Assembly (NCBI RefSeq): GCF_006334925.1 | Contig: NZ_VDHJ01000001.1 | Span: 1 to 64,000, forward strand | Direction of reading: 5' to 3' | Length of the DNA stretch: 64,000 nucleotides | From: Corynebacterium tapiri | GTDB taxonomy: Bacteria; Actinomycetota; Actinomycetes; Mycobacteriales; Mycobacteriaceae | Part shown: piece after piece, positions 37,791 to 47,073 of the stretch | Layout: each line of letters starts with the position of its first letter | How positions within the stretch are numbered: the first letter of the stretch is position 1 | Program-made: the position numbers and the translations under genes | The notes under the pieces: model-generated | What the model was told of the DNA's origin: nothing | Seen by the model: only the letters and a program-made list of their open reading frames with translations | The model's database searches: none

Positions 37791-39257
37791 ATGACTAATG
37801 ATCTCCAGGAACTTCTCGCCTCCGTACCTACTGGCCTGTTTATTAACGGTGAGTTTGTCGACGCCGAATCCGGCTCCACCTTCGAGGTGATCAACCCCTC
37901 GACCGGCACTGCACTAGCCCAGGTTGCTGCCGCGTCTGCGTCTGATGCCCAGCGCGGTTTTGACGCGGTCTGCCAGGCGCAAGCGGAATGGGCAGCCACG
38001 CCCGCCCGCGAGCGATCGGAGATTTTGCACCGGACCTATGAGTACCTGCTGGAACACGAGGACGAGCTCACCTTGCTGCAATCTGCGGAGCTGGGGCGTG
38101 CGCTGGCTGATTCGCGCGCCGAGGTGGCCTACGGCGCAGAATTTTTCCGCTGGTTCGCCGAGGAAGCGGTGCGGATTCGAGGCGATTACCGCCATGCGCC
38201 TGGTGGCGATGCGCGCTTGGTAACGGTCCGTCAACCCGTCGGGCCATGCCTGGCCATCACCCCGTGGAACTTTCCGCTGGCGATGGGAGCTCGCAAGATC
38301 GCGCCGGCCTTGGCAGCGGGATGCACCATTGCCATCAAGCCCGCCTCTAAGACGCCGTTGACGATGCTGTTCTTGGCCCAGGCTCTGCGCGAGGCCGGTC
38401 TGCCCAAGGGACTGTTGTCGGTTCTGCCCACGGCTGATTCCGCGAACGTATCAGCCCTGTTAGAGGATCCACGGTTGCGCAAGTTCACCTTCACCGGCTC
38501 CACGCAGGTGGGGCAGGAGCTGGCAGCACAGGCGTCGAAACGCTCCATCAATACCTCCTTAGAGCTCGGCGGAAACGCGCCCTATGTTGTGTTCGAGGAT
38601 GCGGATATCGACGCCGCAGCTAAGGCAGTCGCAGTGGCAAAGATGCGGGGCGCAGGTCAGGTCTGCATTGCCGCCAATCGATTCCTGGTTCAGGAGTCGA
38701 TCAAGGATGAGTTCGTTGAGCGCGTGGTCAAGGTAATTCAGGAATTCACCCTGGGGCCCGGCACCGCGGAGTCCTCGGACTACGGTCCGCTGTCGGGCAA
38801 GGACCAGGTGGACAAGGTCACGGAGCTTGTCGACGATGCCCTCGACCACGGTGCCCAGCGACTCCTCGGAGATAGCCTGCCGGAGGGACTGGACAACGGA
38901 GGTTATTACTACCCGGCCACTGTGCTTACCAATGTGGGTGAGGGGGCGCGCATCCACAGCGAGGAGATCTTTGGCCCCGTCGTGGTCGTGGACACGTTCT
39001 CAGATGAGGGCGAGGCACTGGCCAAGGCGAACGACACGCAGTTTGGCCTGGCCGCCTACGTGTTCACGCAGGACATGGACCGTGCTCTGCGGGTGGCCGA
39101 AGGCATCGAGGCCGGCATGGTCGCGGTAAACAAGGGCGGACTGTCCAACGCAGCGGCCCCCTTTGGCGGCGTCAAGGAATCCGGCTTGGGGCGCGAGGGC
39201 GGCTTCGAGGGGATCGATGAATACTTGGAGACCAAGTTCATCGCGCTGCCTCTTTAG
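37791..39257 (+). CDS. gabD: NAD(P)-dependent succinate-semialdehyde dehydrogenase
   Basis: 488 residues, aldehyde dehydrogenase superfamily. ITPWNFPLAMGARKIAPALAAGC (split: ITPWNFPLA, then KIAPALAAGC), FTGSTQVGQELA cofactor loop, catalytic Glu in SLELGGNAPYVV and catalytic Cys in GAGQVCIAANRF. KPASKTPLT matches the succinate-semialdehyde branch. Converts succinate semialdehyde to succinate. Convergent with the chorismate mutase gene. Confidence 0.9.
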   Translation: MTNDLQELLASVPTGLFINGEFVDAESGSTFEVINPSTGTALAQVAAASASDAQRGFDAVCQAQAEWAATPARERSEILHRTYEYLLEHEDELTLLQSAELGRALADSRAEVAYGAEFFRWFAEEAVRIRGDYRHAPGGDARLVTVRQPVGPCLAITPWNFPLAMGARKIAPALAAGCTIAIKPASKTPLTMLFLAQALREAGLPKGLLSVLPTADSANVSALLEDPRLRKFTFTGSTQVGQELAAQASKRSINTSLELGGNAPYVVFEDADIDAAAKAVAVAKMRGAGQVCIAANRFLVQESIKDEFVERVVKVIQEFTLGPGTAESSDYGPLSGKDQVDKVTELVDDALDHGAQRLLGDSLPEGLDNGGYYYPATVLTNVGEGARIHSEEIFGPVVVVDTFSDEGEALAKANDTQFGLAAYVFTQDMDRALRVAEGIEAGMVAVNKGGLSNAAAPFGGVKESGLGREGGFEGIDEYLETKFIALPL

Positions 39258-39263
39258 GAACCT

Positions 39264-39560
39264 CTAACCCAAACGGCCGCGGCCGAGGCGCAGCAGGACA
39301 GCGGCGAGGTTGGGGCCTTCGTCGCCCAGCTCGTCGCGGAACTGGTTGATGATGGCCACCTCACGGTTGTGAACCAGGCGCGTACCGCCAGATCCCAGGC
39401 GCGTTTTGCCCACCGCTCGTGAGATCTCTGTACGGCGTTTGACGGCATCGAGGATCTCTCGGTCAAGACGGTTGATCTCCTGCCGATAGCGCTGGATCTC
39501 GGCATCGGAGAGGGGGTCGTCCGTTCCGGAGGGCATGCGGATATCGATGGGATCGCTCAT
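39264..39560 (-). CDS. Chorismate mutase (AroQ-delta type)
   Basis: 98 residues, three helices. LDREILDAVKRRTEISRAVGKTRL carries the arginine/lysine active-site residues, and the C-terminal NREVAIINQFRDELG fits the corynebacterial/mycobacterial AroQ-delta class. These enzymes are weak alone and are activated by binding the first enzyme of the shikimate pathway. Converts chorismate to prephenate for Phe/Tyr synthesis. Confidence 0.92.
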   Translation of the reverse strand: MSDPIDIRMPSGTDDPLSDAEIQRYRQEINRLDREILDAVKRRTEISRAVGKTRLGSGGTRLVHNREVAIINQFRDELGDEGPNLAAVLLRLGRGRLG

Positions 39561-39570
39561 GCGCTTTAGA

Positions 39571-40380
39571 TTAGCGCGCCGGCGGCAGCGTGAGGTGCGC
39601 TAGGCGGATGACCACGGGGCTAGCAAGGATTGCCAGGGTGGCCATGCTCGCTAATGCCACCAGCCCAAGCGACTCATGTGTGCCGGTTAAGCGCGCGGCA
39701 GCAATGGCGCCGACCGGCCAGGCGGTGAAGATCGCGGGTACGAGGCGACCGCGGTTGAGATAGGACAGACCCATCGAAGTCGCCGTGAGCAGTGTTATCG
39801 CGGCGGCGGCGCACCATTCTGAGTGGGCAAGAGCCAAAGACTGGTAGCTCCATAGCTGGAAAAGCGTGATGGGAACTTCCACGAGCGTCCACCCCAAGTA
39901 CGCGCCGAAGGTGCAATGACAGCTGAGCAGGGTGTGCCAGGCGCGGGACTCGGTGCGCACTATCCGCATGATGCTGAGCAGGGTGAGAAGTGTGGCCACG
40001 CTACTAAACAGCGACACCCACAGCGCCTCGAGTTGGAAGGCCCAAACCCAAACGGCGTGTAAAGCGAACGCGGTAATGGCCCGAGGGCGGATCTCCTCCT
40101 GCACGGAGCTGCGGCGAGCCGCCGGAGTCAATTGCCACACTGCATAGACCAGCAACATCAAATGGAGGAAGCCCCAGGTGTCGAAGGCGGTAAGTGCTGG
40201 GGCGAAGTAGGAGGCATCAGCGCTCAGGATTCCCTGGGCAGCTTTGACCATCGACGTTCCACTGAGAAAGCCATAGCCGATGAAAACTGCTGCGGTGGTG
40301 ACTAGCGTGCTGACGAAGGTGGCAAGTGGAACCGGCCACGCCGTCAGGGGGCGTGTCATTTGCACTCTTGCTGCAGACAT
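39571..40380 (-). CDS. Multi-pass membrane protein, possibly TspO-related
   Basis: 269 residues from ATG 40380; the ORF is open to 40404, and ATG 40359 is an alternative start. About eight membrane segments, rich in Trp. The central part WVWAFQLEALWVSL ... GAYLGWTLVEVPITLF recalls the long TspO/MBR-like proteins of actinobacteria, which carry YLGW...ATI in the same place, but the match is loose. No other clue to function. It ends 10 nt before chorismate mutase on the same strand. Confidence 0.7.
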   Translation of the reverse strand: MSAARVQMTRPLTAWPVPLATFVSTLVTTAAVFIGYGFLSGTSMVKAAQGILSADASYFAPALTAFDTWGFLHLMLLVYAVWQLTPAARRSSVQEEIRPRAITAFALHAVWVWAFQLEALWVSLFSSVATLLTLLSIMRIVRTESRAWHTLLSCHCTFGAYLGWTLVEVPITLFQLWSYQSLALAHSEWCAAAAITLLTATSMGLSYLNRGRLVPAIFTAWPVGAIAAARLTGTHESLGLVALASMATLAILASPVVIRLAHLTLPPAR

Positions 40381-40486
40381 GGACACGTATTCAACTTTTA
40401 CCACGACCGGAAAAGAACATGTGTGCGATCTTCTCTGCGAGGTGATCCATCGATGTCCGTAGCGGCAGGTAGGTTAGACAGTTGCT

Positions 40487-42844
40487 ATGGATACCAGTGC
40501 GCAGTCGCTCCTTGCCGGGCTCAATGAACACCAAGCTGAAGCAGTCCTCCACCAGGGCTCGCCCCTGCTCATTGTCGCAGGCGCGGGTTCCGGAAAGACC
40601 GCTGTGCTGACCCGACGAATTGCTTATCTCATCGGGCAGCGCGGTTGCGCACCGTGGCAGATTTTGGCCATCACCTTTACCAACAAAGCCGCCGCCGAGA
40701 TGAAAGAGCGCGTCGGTTCGCTAGTGGGGCCGGTCGCGGAATCGATGTGGGTGTCCACGTTCCACTCTGTGTGCGTGCGCATCCTGCGTCAGCAGGCGCA
40801 GCTCGTCCCGGGGCTGAATACCAACTTCTCCATCTACGACGGCGACGATTCCCGCCGGTTACTTACGCTCATTGCCAAGGACATGGGCATCGACCTCAAG
40901 AAGTTCGCCCCGCGCGCCCTGGCCAACGGTATCTCGCAACATAAGAACGAGCTGGTCAGCCCTGAACAAGCGGCCACGGCAGCCGAGCAGACCAAGAACC
41001 CATATGAGACCACCGTCGCCGAGGTTTACCGGGAATATCAGCGACGACTGCGGGCAGCCAATGCGGTCGACTTTGATGACCTCATCGGCGAGGTCGTGCG
41101 GATCTTTAGTGAATACCCGCAGGTAGTGGATTATTACCGCCGGCGATTCCGGCATGTGCTTATCGACGAGTACCAAGACACCAACCACGCGCAGTACCAG
41201 CTCGTGCGCACGCTGGTCGGCGATGGGCCCGATGCCCCGGAATTGTGTGCCGTGGGCGACTCCGACCAGTCGATTTATGCCTTCCGTGGGGCGACGATCC
41301 GGAACATCCAAGAGTTTGAGCGTGACTATCCCCAGGCACGCACCATCCTCCTGGAGCAGAACTACCGCTCCACCCAAACCATTCTGGACGCTGCGAACTC
41401 GGTTATTGCCCGCAACGAGAACCGGCGGGAGAAGAACCTCTGGACCGATCATGGGGTAGGGGAGAAGATCGTCGGCTACGTGGCCGATAACGAGCACGAC
41501 GAGGCCCGCTTCATTGCCGGGGAGATCGACTCGCTCGTGGAAGGCGGTCGATCCTTTGATGACATCGCCGTCATGTATCGCACCAACAACGCCTCGCGCG
41601 CACTGGAGGACATCTTCATGCGCTCGGGAATTCCCTACAAAGTGGTGGGCGGAACCAGGTTCTACGAGCGTCGCGAAATCCGAGACATCATTGCCTACCT
41701 ACGCATCTTGGACAATCCTGATGACACCGTGAGCCTGCGACGCATCATCAACGTGCCACGCCGGGCCATTGGCGACAAGGCGCAGGCCGCACTGGCGTTG
41801 CATGCCGACACGATGGGCATTTCCTTTGGCAAGGCGCTTACCGCAGGCGCGGCTGGAGAGATTAGCTTGCTGGGTACTCGAGCCCGCAAGGCGGTCGCCG
41901 GCTTCAATGAGATGATCGACGGGATCCGCGAGCGCCTTCCGCACATGCGCAATGACGTCACCGGGATGCCGGATCTGGGTGAGTTGATAACCGACGTGCT
42001 TGATTCCACCGGTTACCGGGCAGAGCTCGAGGCCTCCAATGACCCGCAGGACGGTGCCCGTCTAGACAACCTCAATGAGCTTGTCTCGGTGGCCCGGGAG
42101 TTTTCTTCAGAGGCAGCCCGTCAGATGGCCTACGACACCATGGATGGCCAACCGGCCCAGCGCACAGAAGGGGAGCCGGAACCAGGATCGCTGCAAGCCT
42201 TCTTGGAGCGCGTTTCCCTCGTTGCTGATGCAGACCAGATCCCGGATCATGATCAGGGAGTGGTCACCCTCATGACGCTTCATACCGCCAAGGGCCTCGA
42301 GTTTCCTGTCGTATTTGTCACCGGATGGGAGGACGGGCAGTTCCCGCACCTGCGGGCGTTGGGTGATCCCAAGGAGCTTTCGGAAGAGCGGCGCCTGGCT
42401 TACGTGGGCATTACGCGTGCCCGGGAGCAGTTGTACTTGTCACGCGCCATGCTGCGCTCGTCGTGGGGAGCGCCTACCACCAATCCGGCGAGCCGATTTT
42501 TGGGAGAAATCCCAGAGGAGCTCATCGACTGGCGACGCGTCGAGCCTCACGGGCAGTCTGCGTGGTCATCGCCGGCACCGAGTTCTCGCACTGGTCGCTG
42601 GGGAGAACCTCGTCCGGTGGGGACGTCCGGTACTAAGCCGCGGCGCACGTCCATGCCCACTGCCGCTACCGGGCCAGCGCTGAAGGTGGACGTGGGAGAT
42701 AAGGTCAATCACCAGAAGTACGGGCTGGGCACCGTTACCGCCACCTCGATGGTGGGCGATAAGCTCACGGCCACCATCGACTTTGGCCGCGATGGGACAG
42801 TGCGTCTGATGCTGTTGCCCGGTACTCCGCTGGAAAAGCTCTAG
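40487..42844 (+). CDS. pcrA: ATP-dependent DNA helicase PcrA/UvrD1
   Basis: 785 residues, SF1A helicase. Walker A AGAGSGKT (about 34-41), DEYQDTNHAQY (about 227), QNYRST (about 288), motif V TLHTAKGLEFPVVF (about 598), and motif VI YVGITRAREQLYLS (about 640). The C-terminal Tudor-like KVDVGDKVNHQKYGLGTV (about 730-747) is the RNA polymerase binding domain of this group. Acts in nucleotide excision and replication repair. Confidence 0.97.
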   Translation: MDTSAQSLLAGLNEHQAEAVLHQGSPLLIVAGAGSGKTAVLTRRIAYLIGQRGCAPWQILAITFTNKAAAEMKERVGSLVGPVAESMWVSTFHSVCVRILRQQAQLVPGLNTNFSIYDGDDSRRLLTLIAKDMGIDLKKFAPRALANGISQHKNELVSPEQAATAAEQTKNPYETTVAEVYREYQRRLRAANAVDFDDLIGEVVRIFSEYPQVVDYYRRRFRHVLIDEYQDTNHAQYQLVRTLVGDGPDAPELCAVGDSDQSIYAFRGATIRNIQEFERDYPQARTILLEQNYRSTQTILDAANSVIARNENRREKNLWTDHGVGEKIVGYVADNEHDEARFIAGEIDSLVEGGRSFDDIAVMYRTNNASRALEDIFMRSGIPYKVVGGTRFYERREIRDIIAYLRILDNPDDTVSLRRIINVPRRAIGDKAQAALALHADTMGISFGKALTAGAAGEISLLGTRARKAVAGFNEMIDGIRERLPHMRNDVTGMPDLGELITDVLDSTGYRAELEASNDPQDGARLDNLNELVSVAREFSSEAARQMAYDTMDGQPAQRTEGEPEPGSLQAFLERVSLVADADQIPDHDQGVVTLMTLHTAKGLEFPVVFVTGWEDGQFPHLRALGDPKELSEERRLAYVGITRAREQLYLSRAMLRSSWGAPTTNPASRFLGEIPEELIDWRRVEPHGQSAWSSPAPSSRTGRWGEPRPVGTSGTKPRRTSMPTAATGPALKVDVGDKVNHQKYGLGTVTATSMVGDKLTATIDFGRDGTVRLMLLPGTPLEKL

Positions 42845-42859
42845 CGTTACGGGAAAACC

Positions 42860-43657
42860 CTAGAGGCGGGCCAGGTTCATCGCGATGCCCTGGTCAGCGA
42901 ACCAGGCCACCGGGTCGACGGCCGTGTTGCCGTCCGGGCGGATCTCAAAGTGAAGGTGCGGGCCAGTCGAATGGCCCTCGTTGCCCATGGCGGCGATAGT
43001 TTCGCCTGCCTCGACGCGCTGGCCCGGGGACACGTACGACTCAGAGATATGGCCGTACACCGTCTTCTCCCCGTTGTCGTGCTTGAGCACGACCCACTGC
43101 CCAAATCCCGATGCTGGCCCAGAGTTCACCACGGTGCCGTCCATCGCAGCCTTGATCGGAGTTCCCACGTCGTTGGCGATGTCGATGCCCTCGTGAACAG
43201 TTCCCCAGCGCGGACCGAATCCGGACGTAAATTCGCCCTTAGTGGGAAAGACCACGGTGCGGCCGTCTGAGGTCTGGCCGCGCTCTGGGTGCAGAGCGTT
43301 GGCGAGGTTGAGGGCAGAGGCCTCGTGCTCTGCTTCAGCTGCGGCTGCGTTCTCGGCTGCGCTTGCCGACGGCGCGGTGGCCGTCGTGCTCGCGGTGCTG
43401 GGCTGCGTGGTGGCGATCTCCACGGCGCTGGAAAGCGCTGAAGCGGTATTGGCGAGGGAACGCACGTCGGTTCCGGAACTGCCCTGAGAGGCCTGTGAGG
43501 ACGCCTCTGCGGCCTGAATGGCGGCTGCCACCGCGTTGAGGTCGATAGTGACGTCCTGGGCGGCTGCAGTAGGGATGGCTACAGTGCTCACGCCGAAAGC
43601 TGCCGCAGCAGTGCTGAGGCTGCCAACGATGCGACGTTGGGTCCGGACTTGGCTCAT
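42860..43657 (-). CDS. Secreted M23 family metallopeptidase 1
   Basis: 265 residues. Signal peptide 1-33 (cleavage after AAA), an Ala/Ser-rich linker with predicted helix (40-125), then a LytM domain (about 140-255). It contains all zinc ligands: His and Asp in WGTVHEGIDIAND and HxH in GPHLHFEI. Hydrolyses peptidoglycan cross-links. It is paralogous to the gene at 44006-44752, with nearly superposable catalytic domains. No terminator separates it from convergent pcrA (15 nt). Confidence 0.93.
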   Translation of the reverse strand: MSQVRTQRRIVGSLSTAAAAFGVSTVAIPTAAAQDVTIDLNAVAAAIQAAEASSQASQGSSGTDVRSLANTASALSSAVEIATTQPSTASTTATAPSASAAENAAAAEAEHEASALNLANALHPERGQTSDGRTVVFPTKGEFTSGFGPRWGTVHEGIDIANDVGTPIKAAMDGTVVNSGPASGFGQWVVLKHDNGEKTVYGHISESYVSPGQRVEAGETIAAMGNEGHSTGPHLHFEIRPDGNTAVDPVAWFADQGIAMNLARL

Positions 43658-44005
43658 GGGCGTGTCGTTCCTTATCGGTTTATTTGCGATGGTGTAACGC
43701 TGCCGCGAGGCACGCTGCTATCAAGCTAGTCCTTAGGGGTAAACCTATCAATCCGCAATCGGCGCATTGAGCTGCGAAAATGTTCGAACATGCCAGGTCA
43801 GGGTTCGAAACTGGAGTGAAAATAGTTTTTTCCTGAGAGTTTTGTTCCCCTAGGGGGGAAACCTGATTACTGCGAGTGAAGTGTCGAGTGTTACTAGTGT
43901 GGCGGTGCGGAGGGGGAGGGTGTGGGCCTGGCGTCTTTGTGGAAACAACAAAAAACCGCGTCCCCCAACAGGAAATGGGGACGCGGTGTCTTGGGTGCGT
44001 AATTC
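43658..44005. other. Intergenic between tandem M23 genes
   Basis: 348 nt. Holds the terminator of the upstream peptidase (43948-43987) and the presumed promoter of the downstream one. A CCCCTAGGGG palindrome lies in the middle (about 43848-43857) and AT-rich stretches near 43820-43850. No gene seen; the 119-codon minus-strand ORF crossing the terminator is discounted. Confidence 0.6.
43948..43987 (-). terminator. Terminator of M23 peptidase 2
   Basis: ACCGCGTCCCC (43955-43965) pairs with GGGGACGCGGT (43977-43987). On the minus strand the stem is followed by TTTTTTGTTG, a classic intrinsic terminator. Confidence 0.9.
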
Positions 44006-44752
44006 TTAAGAGATGGTCACTCCGTTGCTGGCGAACCATGCGATCGGATCGACCGGGGCGCCACCGCCCGGGTGAATCTCGAAGTGCAGATGGGAGCCGG
44101 TGGAGAAGCCACGGCTGCCCATGCCGGCGATCTTCTGGCCGGCGGTCACGTGCTGGCCAACGGTGACGTCGATGGTCTCCATGTGGCCGTACACGGTGAT
44201 GGAGCCATCGTCGTGCTTAATGCGGACCCAGTTACCGTAACCAGAGGCTGGACCTGCATCGATAACGGTGCCGTCCATGGCTGCCAGGATCGGGGTGCCC
44301 ATGGCGTTGGCGATGTCGATGCCGTTGTGCATGGATCCCCAGCGCATACCGAATCCGGAGGTGAAAGCGCCCTCGGCCGGGTTAACCACGGAGGAGCCGC
44401 GCATTGCCTTGTCGGCGGCTGCGCGCTCGCTGGAGGCTTGAACAGCCTTGTCAAGCTGCTCGGCAAGACCGCTGACCGGCTTAAACTCCGGGATGGCCAG
44501 GACCTGCGGGGCGGCCTGGGTGGGGGCGTCAGCGATTGGCTCAGACTGGCTGGACAGCTCCACATCCGGGGACGGGGTGGCCTCGGCCTGCTCGGGCTGG
44601 CTGTTTGCGGTAGCGGCAGCTGCACCGCCGACGCCAGCGCCAGAAATTGCCCCGGTGGCGAGTGCGACGAAGGCGATACGGCCCTTCGTCGTCTGCGCGG
44701 CGCTGACCTTGCGGTGCTTGCCGGCATTCGACCCAATGGTCTTATGTCGCAT
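44006..44752 (-). CDS. Secreted M23 family metallopeptidase 2
   Basis: 248 residues from ATG 44752; the ORF is open to 44809, but MRHKTIGSNAGKHRK gives a basic n-region followed by a hydrophobic core (24-45) typical of a signal peptide. Linker (50-120), then a LytM domain with zinc ligands in WGSMHNGIDIANAMG and GSHLHFEIHPG. Endopeptidase of the cell wall. Paralogue of the neighbouring gene. Its promoter region has GTGACCAT/ATGGTCAC repeats (44802-44831). Confidence 0.92.
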   Translation of the reverse strand: MRHKTIGSNAGKHRKVSAAQTTKGRIAFVALATGAISGAGVGGAAAATANSQPEQAEATPSPDVELSSQSEPIADAPTQAAPQVLAIPEFKPVSGLAEQLDKAVQASSERAAADKAMRGSSVVNPAEGAFTSGFGMRWGSMHNGIDIANAMGTPILAAMDGTVIDAGPASGYGNWVRIKHDDGSITVYGHMETIDVTVGQHVTAGQKIAGMGSRGFSTGSHLHFEIHPGGGAPVDPIAWFASNGVTIS

Positions 44753-44790
44753 GAAGTGTTGTCCTACCTGCCCGCAGTCACGGTGGGTTC

Positions 44791-44831
44791 GTAACTCTTC
44801 CGTGACCATCCTGTTATCTACGAATGGTCAC
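44791..44831. promoter_or_regulatory. Repeats in M23-2/PerM divergent promoter region
   Basis: GTGACCAT (44802-44809) and ATGGTCAC (44824-44831) form a perfect 8-bp inverted repeat with a 14-nt spacer. GTAAC-N6-GTGAC (44791-44806) is a direct repeat of the type bound by OmpR-like regulators such as MtrA, which controls peptidoglycan hydrolase genes in C. glutamicum. The regulator assignment is a guess. Confidence 0.4.
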
Positions 44832-44974
44832 AATAGCGTTTCGATTCAGCGGGGGCAACTGAGATTGTGGGGATAACTTATTGGCTTTCTCACAGGCGTC
44901 GTTACACCCATTGCGCAGGGCCCTTCGTCGCGTCACACCCGTAACGCACGTCCCTCATGGCACAGTAGTGAGCG

Positions 44975-46477
44975 ATGAATAAGAGAGCCAAGCCCGATCA
45001 GCGTCCCCGTCGTCGAACAGAACGCACGCCGCGGACTCGTTTGAAGACCAATACGCCGGTGCGTCCGCAGGTTCCCACCCCCCGCCCGGCTACCCCCGGG
45101 GCCAGATTGCGGCGCTTTGCCCCGACGTTCAGCATCGCACCTGCCCTCGTCCTGGTACTTGTCTCCATCATTTCACTCGCGGCAGTCGTCCTGATGTCCG
45201 CGCCGCCGGTCTATTTCATTCGAATCCTCCTGGTCGGGTGGCTGGTCAGCCACGGGGCGCCAATGACGTACGAGGGAGTCACGCTCGGTGTGCTCCCGCT
45301 CGTTCCCATCATCTTGGTTATTGCGATGTATGCCCGGCGGGTTCGGTCGATAGTGCGCGGCAAAGTCACAGTCATCGACTTGGCATACGTTGCAGCAATT
45401 GCTATAGCCATTCCGCTAGTGCTCACCATGATCGCCGGCCTCGTCTTGGGGCAGGTCGGTGGGCACTTCCAGGCGCCCCCGTTTGGCTCTCTCGTTGGGC
45501 GCAGCCTCATTATCAGCCTGGTTGCATTTGTGATCGGCGTGGGTTCGCAACTCTGGGACGCGGTAGCGCGTAAGTATGACGTCCCGGTCGATCTGCTCGA
45601 CGGGTTCCGCGACGGACGACGTTTCCTTCTGCTACTCAGCGGGCTTTCGCTTTTGCTGCTTGGAGTGCTTGCGATCCTGCGTTACCCCGATATCTCCGCG
45701 ATGCTGGGGTCGTACCCACTCTTGGATAAATCGGGCGTGACGGGACTGGTTGCACTGACCCTGCTCTACCTTCCGAATGCAATTATCGCGATGATCGCTG
45801 TACTGCTCGGTGGAGACTTCACAGTGGGGGCACAGGGGTCGGCGGGGCTTTTCGACGTCGTTCTCGTCCCCCTGCCCCCATTGCCTCTGTTCGCTCTTAT
45901 CCCGCCGGTCGCATCGCGGTATGCGCCAGTTCTTCTTGCTGTGCCCGCGATTGTTGCCCTGGTGGTAGCGCTTAAGGCCCGTCCGAATCCGCTGCGCGCG
46001 CTCGGGGCAGGCCTGGGCGCTGCAACTATGACCATTCTTTCTGCCTACCTCGGTGCCGGCGTGCTCGGTTGGTATGGATACGTCGGCCCGACAGGCTGGA
46101 TTGCAGCTGGCTTGGCGTTGCTGTGGCTAGGAGGGCTGTCACTAGCAGTGGCTGGAGCATGGGCTCTGGCACGACGCTTTGCCCCAGTTAGTGGCCAAGA
46201 TCAGTCGCTGAGCTCTGAGGACGTGGAGAGCGTAGAGGAGCCTGAAGGCGAGATCGTAGAGGGGGATGAGGCGCCAGAGGCGGAGTCGGCGGATTCGGCC
46301 GAGTCGGTGGAGTCGGTGGAGTCAGCGGTGGAAACCGATGCGGAAACAGCGCAGAACACCGAGGACGCAGAAGGCGCAGAAGACGCAGAAGACATCGAGG
46401 ACGATAAGGACAGCGAAGAAACCGTTGATCCTGAGGAGAACGACGCTCCTCAGGGCGGATCCACTCGCACCGACTAG
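44975..46477 (+). CDS. PerM-like cell division membrane protein (DUF6350)
   Basis: 500 residues. A very basic N-terminal 48 residues, about ten membrane segments (55-410), then an 85-residue tail of Glu/Asp/Ser/Ala repeats (SADSAESVESVESA, EDAEGAEDAEDIEDD). Position just before purN-purH and topology match the M. tuberculosis cell-division protein PerM (Rv0955). It probably acts at the divisome under stress; inferred from that protein. The acidic tail is low-complexity and probably recent expansion. Confidence 0.82.
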   Translation: MNKRAKPDQRPRRRTERTPRTRLKTNTPVRPQVPTPRPATPGARLRRFAPTFSIAPALVLVLVSIISLAAVVLMSAPPVYFIRILLVGWLVSHGAPMTYEGVTLGVLPLVPIILVIAMYARRVRSIVRGKVTVIDLAYVAAIAIAIPLVLTMIAGLVLGQVGGHFQAPPFGSLVGRSLIISLVAFVIGVGSQLWDAVARKYDVPVDLLDGFRDGRRFLLLLSGLSLLLLGVLAILRYPDISAMLGSYPLLDKSGVTGLVALTLLYLPNAIIAMIAVLLGGDFTVGAQGSAGLFDVVLVPLPPLPLFALIPPVASRYAPVLLAVPAIVALVVALKARPNPLRALGAGLGAATMTILSAYLGAGVLGWYGYVGPTGWIAAGLALLWLGGLSLAVAGAWALARRFAPVSGQDQSLSSEDVESVEEPEGEIVEGDEAPEAESADSAESVESVESAVETDAETAQNTEDAEGAEDAEDIEDDKDSEETVDPEENDAPQGGSTRTD

Positions 46478-46488
46478 GATCGACCGTC

Positions 46489-47073
46489 GTGACTACTGCA
46501 TCAATCGTCGTACTCGTCTCTGGCTCGGGAACGCTATTGCAAGCCATTCTCGACGCGCAGGGGGAAAGCTACCGGGTGACTCACGTCATCGCAGATAAGG
46601 AATGCCCAGCGCTCGAGCGCGCTCGACGCGCCGGGGTCGGCACGAGCGTGGTCGCCCTTGAAGGGGATCGGGGCCAGTGGGATGAGCAGCTGGCCCGCAG
46701 CGTCGAAAAGCAAACCCCAGACGTTGTGGTCTCCGCTGGGTTCATGCGGATCCTGGGACCGGCCTTTCTCAAAGCCTTTGAGGGGCGGACAATTAATACG
46801 CACCCGGCGCTTCTGCCCTCCTTCCCCGGAGCCCATGGGGTACGCGATGCGCTGAACTATGGAGTCAAGGTCACCGGTTCGACCGTGCACTACGTGGACG
46901 CGGGGGTAGATTCTGGGGCGATTATCGCTCAAGAACCAGTGCGTATAGACCGCAATGATGATGAAGGCTCGCTTCATGAGAAGATCAAGCGGGTCGAGCG
47001 CAGGCTCATCGTCGAGGTCCTGCGCAGCGCCGACATCGACACCACAACGGGAAAGGTGAATTTTTCAGTATGA
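46489..47073 (+). CDS. purN: Phosphoribosylglycinamide formyltransferase
   Basis: 194 residues. Transfers formyl from 10-formyl-THF to GAR in purine synthesis. [13 protein letters not shown] near residue 10, active-site triad region [12 protein letters not shown] (about 83), [22 protein letters not shown] with catalytic His/Asn (about 101-120), and [15 protein letters not shown] with Asp. The stop overlaps purH by 4 nt. Confidence 0.96.
   Translation: MTTASIVVLVSGSGTLLQAILDAQGESYRVTHVIADKECPALERARRAGVGTSVVALEGDRGQWDEQLARSVEKQTPDVVVSAGFMRILGPAFLKAFEGRTINTHPALLPSFPGAHGVRDALNYGVKVTGSTVHYVDAGVDSGAIIAQEPVRIDRNDDEGSLHEKIKRVERRLIVEVLRSADIDTTTGKVNFSV

Noticed and set aside
43680..44039. 119-codon minus-strand ORF between the M23 genes
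   Set aside because: Reads through the terminator of M23-2 and has a His/Pro-rich spurious composition.
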